DNA of 64,000 nt from Halichondria panicea (lineage: Eukaryota > Porifera > Demospongiae > Suberitida > Halichondriidae): assembly GCF_963675165.1 (NCBI RefSeq), contig NC_087378.1, positions 2,341,525 through 2,405,524 on the forward strand, given 5' to 3'. Shown here piece by piece: positions 59,830-64,000 of this stretch (position 1 is its first letter; each line of letters opens with the position of its first letter). The position numbers and the translations under genes are program-made. A model generated the notes under the pieces. That model saw only the letters and a program-made list of their open reading frames with translations. It searched no databases and was not told where the DNA came from.

Positions 59830-60765
59830 AGGCTATCTCTTTCCTTGGCAATCTGTTGTAGAAATTACAACAATGGGTAAGGAATCGTTATGATGAATTA
59901 GATGAAGTTGTATGTGAGCTCCTCCCTGACAAACAAACTGTAGTCTAGGTAACCGCCTTATCAGTCAAGTAGGCTAAAAATCTGTGTCCTTTGATGTAAG
60001 CTTTGATGTCTCTTTGTGCATATGTAGTTATAAAAAAAAAAAAAAAAAAAAAGAAACCTTTGACTAGCCGAAGAGTAGCAGCAGTAGTAGTAGCAGTGCA
60101 AGCAGGACTAGACTAGATTAAAAAGTTGGTGGAAAGAATAACTGACCGTTTGGACGTCACCTGGCTGCCAGACTTTCATCTGGACTCTTCCCCCTGAGTA
60201 GCTGGCCTTTCTCTAAGCCACAAAACTGAGCAAGAAGCTGAAGAAGCAGCTAGACAGAGACATGTACCTAGCCTTGAGAATTGGGAGGCGTGGCTCAACT
60301 AGTTAGCCCAGCCCAGAGGAATTGTTACCGTGGGTACTGAACAACCGTAGAAGTAGGGCTACCCCTGGCTTTACTGAATTAACTAGCTGTGTCTGCTGTC
60401 TAGTTGGACCAGATTTAGCTAGATAATGGGGTAGAGAATAGTTGAGCGGTGCTGTGTGTAGCTTGAACTGTACTGGCTGGCAAGAATCTAGTAAGCACCC
60501 TATGCACTGATAACTCGTCAGAATGGAGGGTATGTTCTAGGGATCTGGACAGCTGTACATCCAAAGGAGCCAGGGAGTGCCAATCATCTTCTCCCAGTCT
60601 CTGACACGCTAAACAAAAGGAGCTAGAACTGGGAGTCCCAGCTAGAATTGCTAGCCGGATCTAGACTAATAGAATGACATGGAGGCGTGGTGAGGCCGGA
60701 TCCACACTAATTGATCGACCTAAAGACGCTCCTGTTCCAGATTTCACGAATGGCAAGGAAAGGGC
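59830..60765. mobile_element. About 935-bp insertion unique to segmental copy 2
   Basis: Copy 1 reads straight through CTAGGCTATATATAGG. Here GGCTAT is followed by CTCTTTCCTTGGCAA, and the insert ends TGGCAAGGAAAG before GGCTATATATAG. The ends are therefore inverted repeats and GCTAT is a likely target duplication. The insert holds an A-run of about 19 (60032-60051) and a (TAG/CAG)n patch. No ORF. Confidence 0.75.
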
Positions 60766-61718
60766 TATATATAGCCGTAAAAAGTTGGCAAGTGTTTTAA
60801 TGTGGTGAATTGACGATTTACCGAAGATCGCCAAATTTAAACTGTCAAATGAAATCCGGTGAACGTAACGTCAGTGCTGTAGTAGCTACACCTGAGACGC
60901 CAAATTAAAAATGTCAATTCGGCTCAAGCTCATTTACTAAATATAATTTTCCTGTTATATATATAGCATACACTATGAAATTGTGTAGCTTCTGTTTCAG
61001 ATGTGAATATTTATTACACATGCAGCCACGGGTGCCACATGGGATATAACTATTGGCTCAGTGGGCTGCATGCACTGGAGAGACGTATTAACATTGCTTC
61101 AGTGCAAATAGTAGACATAGTAGTTTGCGCGCCGAGGGCCATTCAATAACTAATTTGTTGTATGACAAAATTAGAACCTGACTTGCAGTGTATTGTAAAT
61201 AATAATACAGCATAGACCTTGCATAGACCTTGCAAACTGATACTAAATCATTCGCTGCATTATCACAAAACCACCATACATACAATGTTGCTGTGTAAAC
61301 AAATAGTAATAGATACATGTACATAAAAAGTGAGCAGTGATGGGAACTACAGACTATGGAAACTCATAGAATGGGGGAGAATTTGAAGTGGAGAATGGTC
61401 TACCAACGCCTTATGCTGAGACTTGCATGCTGTACGAAAAATTGTTATGCCTTGCTCGCTCACTGCAGTATACCAGTTTTGACCAACAAGTCTGAACAGG
61501 CTTCTCCAAAACAATTTTTTGTGATTTGTCAGTGTTTGAGGTCCTTTGCAGTACGAACAGTTTCTTCAGCCTGAAACTTCTTTAGACTGCATTCTATAAG
61601 CTATATCTGCTGGAATGCAAGTCCCAGCCAATTCTCCACTTACTTTAAATCTCATCATAATTTGTATGTGAGTTTCCCTACCACCAAAAGTTGATAAGAG
61701 CATTTATTATTGATACCA

Positions 61719-61925
61719 CCTTGTAGCGGATAATTTTCGAGGGTCTCGCAGATAAGCCATTTTTTGTGGAAATATTAGCCCTCAAAAAGTACCGTTATAC
61801 AATAGAAGCCATCATTACTCAGGATTAAATATTGCAACATTTTATGGCATGGTGATTTTATGGTTTTGTGGTAGCCTCGATCCCAGCCGTCTTTCTCAAT
61901 TGAGAGCGGCCTGGAATCGAGGCTA
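61719..61925. mobile_element. Two miniature elements: short GTAGCGGATAATTTTCG copy and 54-bp TAGCCTCG copy
   Basis: 61719-61806 has a CTTGTAGCGGATAATTTTCG start and a TACCGTTATAC end with little between. 61872-61925 reads TAGCCTCGATCCCAGCC then GGCCTGGAATCGAGGCTA. Both are extreme deletion derivatives of families seen elsewhere in the window. Confidence 0.7.
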
Positions 61926-62135
61926 GTTTTGTGGTAATGCAGTGAGCTGATTTAGTATTTTGCAAAGTCTATGCAAACAGCTGTATTCGGTTGCTATTGT
62001 TATTATGTTCTTGTGTAAACTGGAGTAGTGCTGTAATAATTTGATCTTTGCAGTGGTCAGGCAACAACAGCTGATAGTACCCCAACTGTTGCTACATGTA
62101 AAGACACAATGAAGAGTGTAACTTGCTACACAACT

Positions 62136-62528
62136 ATGGCAACACAACAGGTAATTTATGCTAAAACAAAATGTTCATAGCCCGTGCGTTGAGCTTCTAT
62201 TGTACAGTAGCAAAACGGATACGATAACTTTTTACCGTAATGACATTAACATTATGGGGAATGATCGTGAATCGGGAATGATTGTTTATAGCAACGATTA
62301 GATCAATATTTTTTTTTCGCCTTCAAAGATCGCCTACAAGTTTCAACTATAAGCAGTTCTTTTTATCATTAGCAGTTGAAGCAGTCCATGAAAGTGTCTA
62401 GTTCGCTCAAACAGCTCATTTTGTGTCCACACACACACACATACCAACCCTGCTGTGCGCTGTGCACACACGGGGTAATTATGCCTCGGTGCGCATGCGC
62501 AAGCGAGGTATACGGTAGTGTGTGCGTG

Positions 62529-62560
<32 letters not shown>

Positions 62561-64000
62561 TGCGTGCGTGTGGGCTGCTAAAGGATCAATGAAGTGCAAG
62601 TATAAGCTTCTAGTCATGTTTTCTTGGATTTTAATTCGTGGATTTGCAAAATAATGCTTTGTTCTCGAGTTATGCCTAGTTTTGCTTACTTGGAATGCCA
62701 TTGCAGCCTTTTCAGAAGAGCACATAGCCAAACTTGTTTACCGAGTGTTGCTACTCTACTTAGTAGTTAGCTCTGCACTAGAATGCTAGCTATTGGTAGC
62801 TGGAAGAGTGAGAAGAGTGCTGCAAGGCTCTGCTGACTTGCAGCCATTACTTGAACTTTTGGCATCGATCGTTTAACAACAATCATTATCGATCATTACC
62901 ATGCACTCTTTGAGTTTCCCTGGATTTTGCATGCAGTAAAATTAATCATGACAATGTGTGTATAAAAGTTAGCTTAGTAGCTTTATGTTATGTAGCTTTG
63001 GCACCTCCACCGAGGCATCAGCACCTGTGGTGCTTTCATTATGCCTCGGTGCGCATGCGCAAGCGAGGTATACGGTAGTGTGTTTGTGTGTCTGTGTGTG
63101 TAGACTATTTCAGCTGCTCAAAGATCAATGAAATGCAAGTAAGAGTTTCTATAGGCTTCTTGTCATGTTTTTTTGGCTTGCAATGGTTGGATTTGAAAAA
63201 TAAAGCTTTGTTCTCGAGTTATGCCTAGTTTTGCTTACTTGGAATGCCATAGTCCGTAGCAAAATGTGTTCACCGAGTGTTGCTACTCTACTTAGTAGTT
63301 AGCTCTGCACTACTGAGAACGCTAGCTATTGGTACCTGCAGAGTGAGAAGAGAGCTGCAAGGCTCTGCTGACTTGTCATTAATTTTAGACTTGAACTTTT
63401 GGCACCGATCGTTTTTAACAACAATCATGGTCGATCATTACCCACTATTTGAGTTTCCCGCATGAAGAAAAATTATTCATCATGATAAATTAATGTGTGT
63501 ATAAAGCTAGCTATATGTTATGTAGATTTGGCACCTCCACCGAGGCATCAGCACCTGCAGTGCTTTCATTATATTATCTATTCATAATGCATGCACTCCT
63601 GATAATAGCATAAAAGAGAGAGAGTATCGAAACGTAGCATATAATAGCCTTGCATCAGACGTGACTTCCTGCCTGAAACGCGTGATCAATTAATGACAAT
63701 TTGGCAATAATTCTGCCTCGAGGCAAGTAGCGGCTCTGGGCACTGTTATTTATAGCAGGAGTTACATTACTACATCTGATGCAAAGCTATGCTATGTTCG
63801 ATACACTCTCTCTCTTTTAATATGGACTCTTGATAAATAAATCCGTTCTATGGCTATATATTGTATAAGACCCTAGTAAAATGTCATGCATTGCATGCTT
63901 AATTTTTGCATGATACCCATTTTTCCCATTAGGAAATGGTTTGCTGGACCCAGTGGCTTAAGCAAAATATGGCGGAGGTGAAGCAAGGTAATCTACCACA
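62136..64000 (+). CDS. Ankyrin-like gene E, 5' part only (runs off window)
   Basis: First exon 62136-62150 (ATGGCAACACAACAG, MATQQ) with donor GTAATT. The second exon starts at 63933 after a CCCATTAG acceptor and encodes EMVCWTQWLKQNMAEVKQGN up to the window edge. This matches the start of gene D nearly residue for residue. The intron between is almost wholly three transposons (62470-63587 and 63607-63823). The rest of the gene lies beyond 64000. Confidence 0.78.
62470..63587 (+). mobile_element. Tandem pair of family-2 MITEs sharing a junction
   Basis: Copy one runs from TTATGCCTCGGTGCGCATGC (about 62478) to GGTGCTTTCATTATGCC near 63045. Copy two starts within the same TTATGCCTCGGTGCGCATGC and runs to GGTGCTTTCATTA at about 63587. 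Both have a (TG)n tract near the left end, the CATCGATCGTT or CACCGATCGTT block, and the CACCGAGGCATCAGCACC right end. Both carry an intact TGCGCATGCGCA palindrome. Confidence 0.9.
63607..63823. mobile_element. MITE with AAAGAGAGAGAGTATCG ends in gene E intron
   Basis: AAAAGAGAGAGAGTATCGAA, GTAGCATA and GCATCAGACGT on the left mirror CATCTGATGC, TATGCTATG and TTCGATACACTCTCTCTCTTTT on the right. About 217 bp. It ends roughly 110 bases before the second exon. Confidence 0.78.

Larger units (their letters stand above)
56172..61215 (+). repeat. Segmental duplication, copy 2
   Basis: Collinear with 37053-41150. It has two insertions not in copy 1 (about 57815-58785 and 59830-60765) and lacks the 39090-40110 stretch, including the right end of the TAGCCTCG element that opens at 57341. 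The upstream flank differs, with a CARD exon in place of the Death exon, so the breakpoint lies in the intron before the linker exon. Confidence 0.88.

Noticed and set aside
1-64000. CRISPR arrays, operons, ribosome binding sites, tRNA or rRNA genes
   Set aside because: No direct-repeat/spacer pattern, no prokaryotic gene layout and no recognisable tRNA or rRNA sequence; the repeats are eukaryotic MITEs and microsatellites.

Overview
The window looks like nuclear DNA of an early-branching metazoan, most likely a demosponge. This is inference. The evidence is dense intron-rich genes with short introns, metazoan signalling genes (a DOCK GEF, a MAX-network MXD repressor, a receptor-tyrosine-kinase relic), lineage-specific Death/CARD and ankyrin gene families, and a heavy load of small palindromic DNA transposons. 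No bacterial features are present.

Layout. 1-16343 (+) is most of a DOCK1/2/5-type guanine nucleotide exchange factor: 50 exons whose phases all agree, about 1,697 residues, N-terminus outside the window. One of its introns has minor-spliceosome (U12-type) signals and is stuffed with transposons. 17270-20926 (-) is a six-exon MXD (MAX dimerization) repressor of about 213 residues, convergent with DOCK. A short CpG/E-box-rich region near 22.4 kb separates it from a divergent (+) gene.

22.6-64 kb is an accessory region. It holds a tandem family of ankyrin-like proteins that share an N-terminal CWTxWL-type motif: gene A 22605-27142, gene B 27608-32245 with two copies of the domain, a decayed copy near 33.6-34.5 kb, a two-exon remnant at 46.7-46.9 kb, gene D 50078-52191, and gene E starting at 62136 and running off the end. 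Interleaved are two genes that share one C-terminal module but carry different death-fold adaptors: a Death-domain gene (34924-38308) and a CARD-like gene (55531-57259). They lie in a multi-kilobase segmental duplication. Ankyrin genes D and E and the Death-domain gene all start with a near-identical five-codon first exon that ends in phase 0, which suggests shuffling of a portable start-and-promoter exon between unrelated protein modules. A truncated PHD-finger gene (-) and a degenerate receptor-tyrosine-kinase gene (-) are also present.

The rest is mostly non-autonomous TIR elements: a TACCGTATAGCG family, a roughly 550-bp family whose end carries an NRF1-like palindrome, a TAGCCTCG family (one copy holds a RecQ-like helicase fragment), a 1.5-kb TIR element, microsatellites and a minisatellite. 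The accessory gene set resembles an innate-immune or cell-death repertoire expanded by tandem and segmental duplication. That role is inferred from death-fold domains only.
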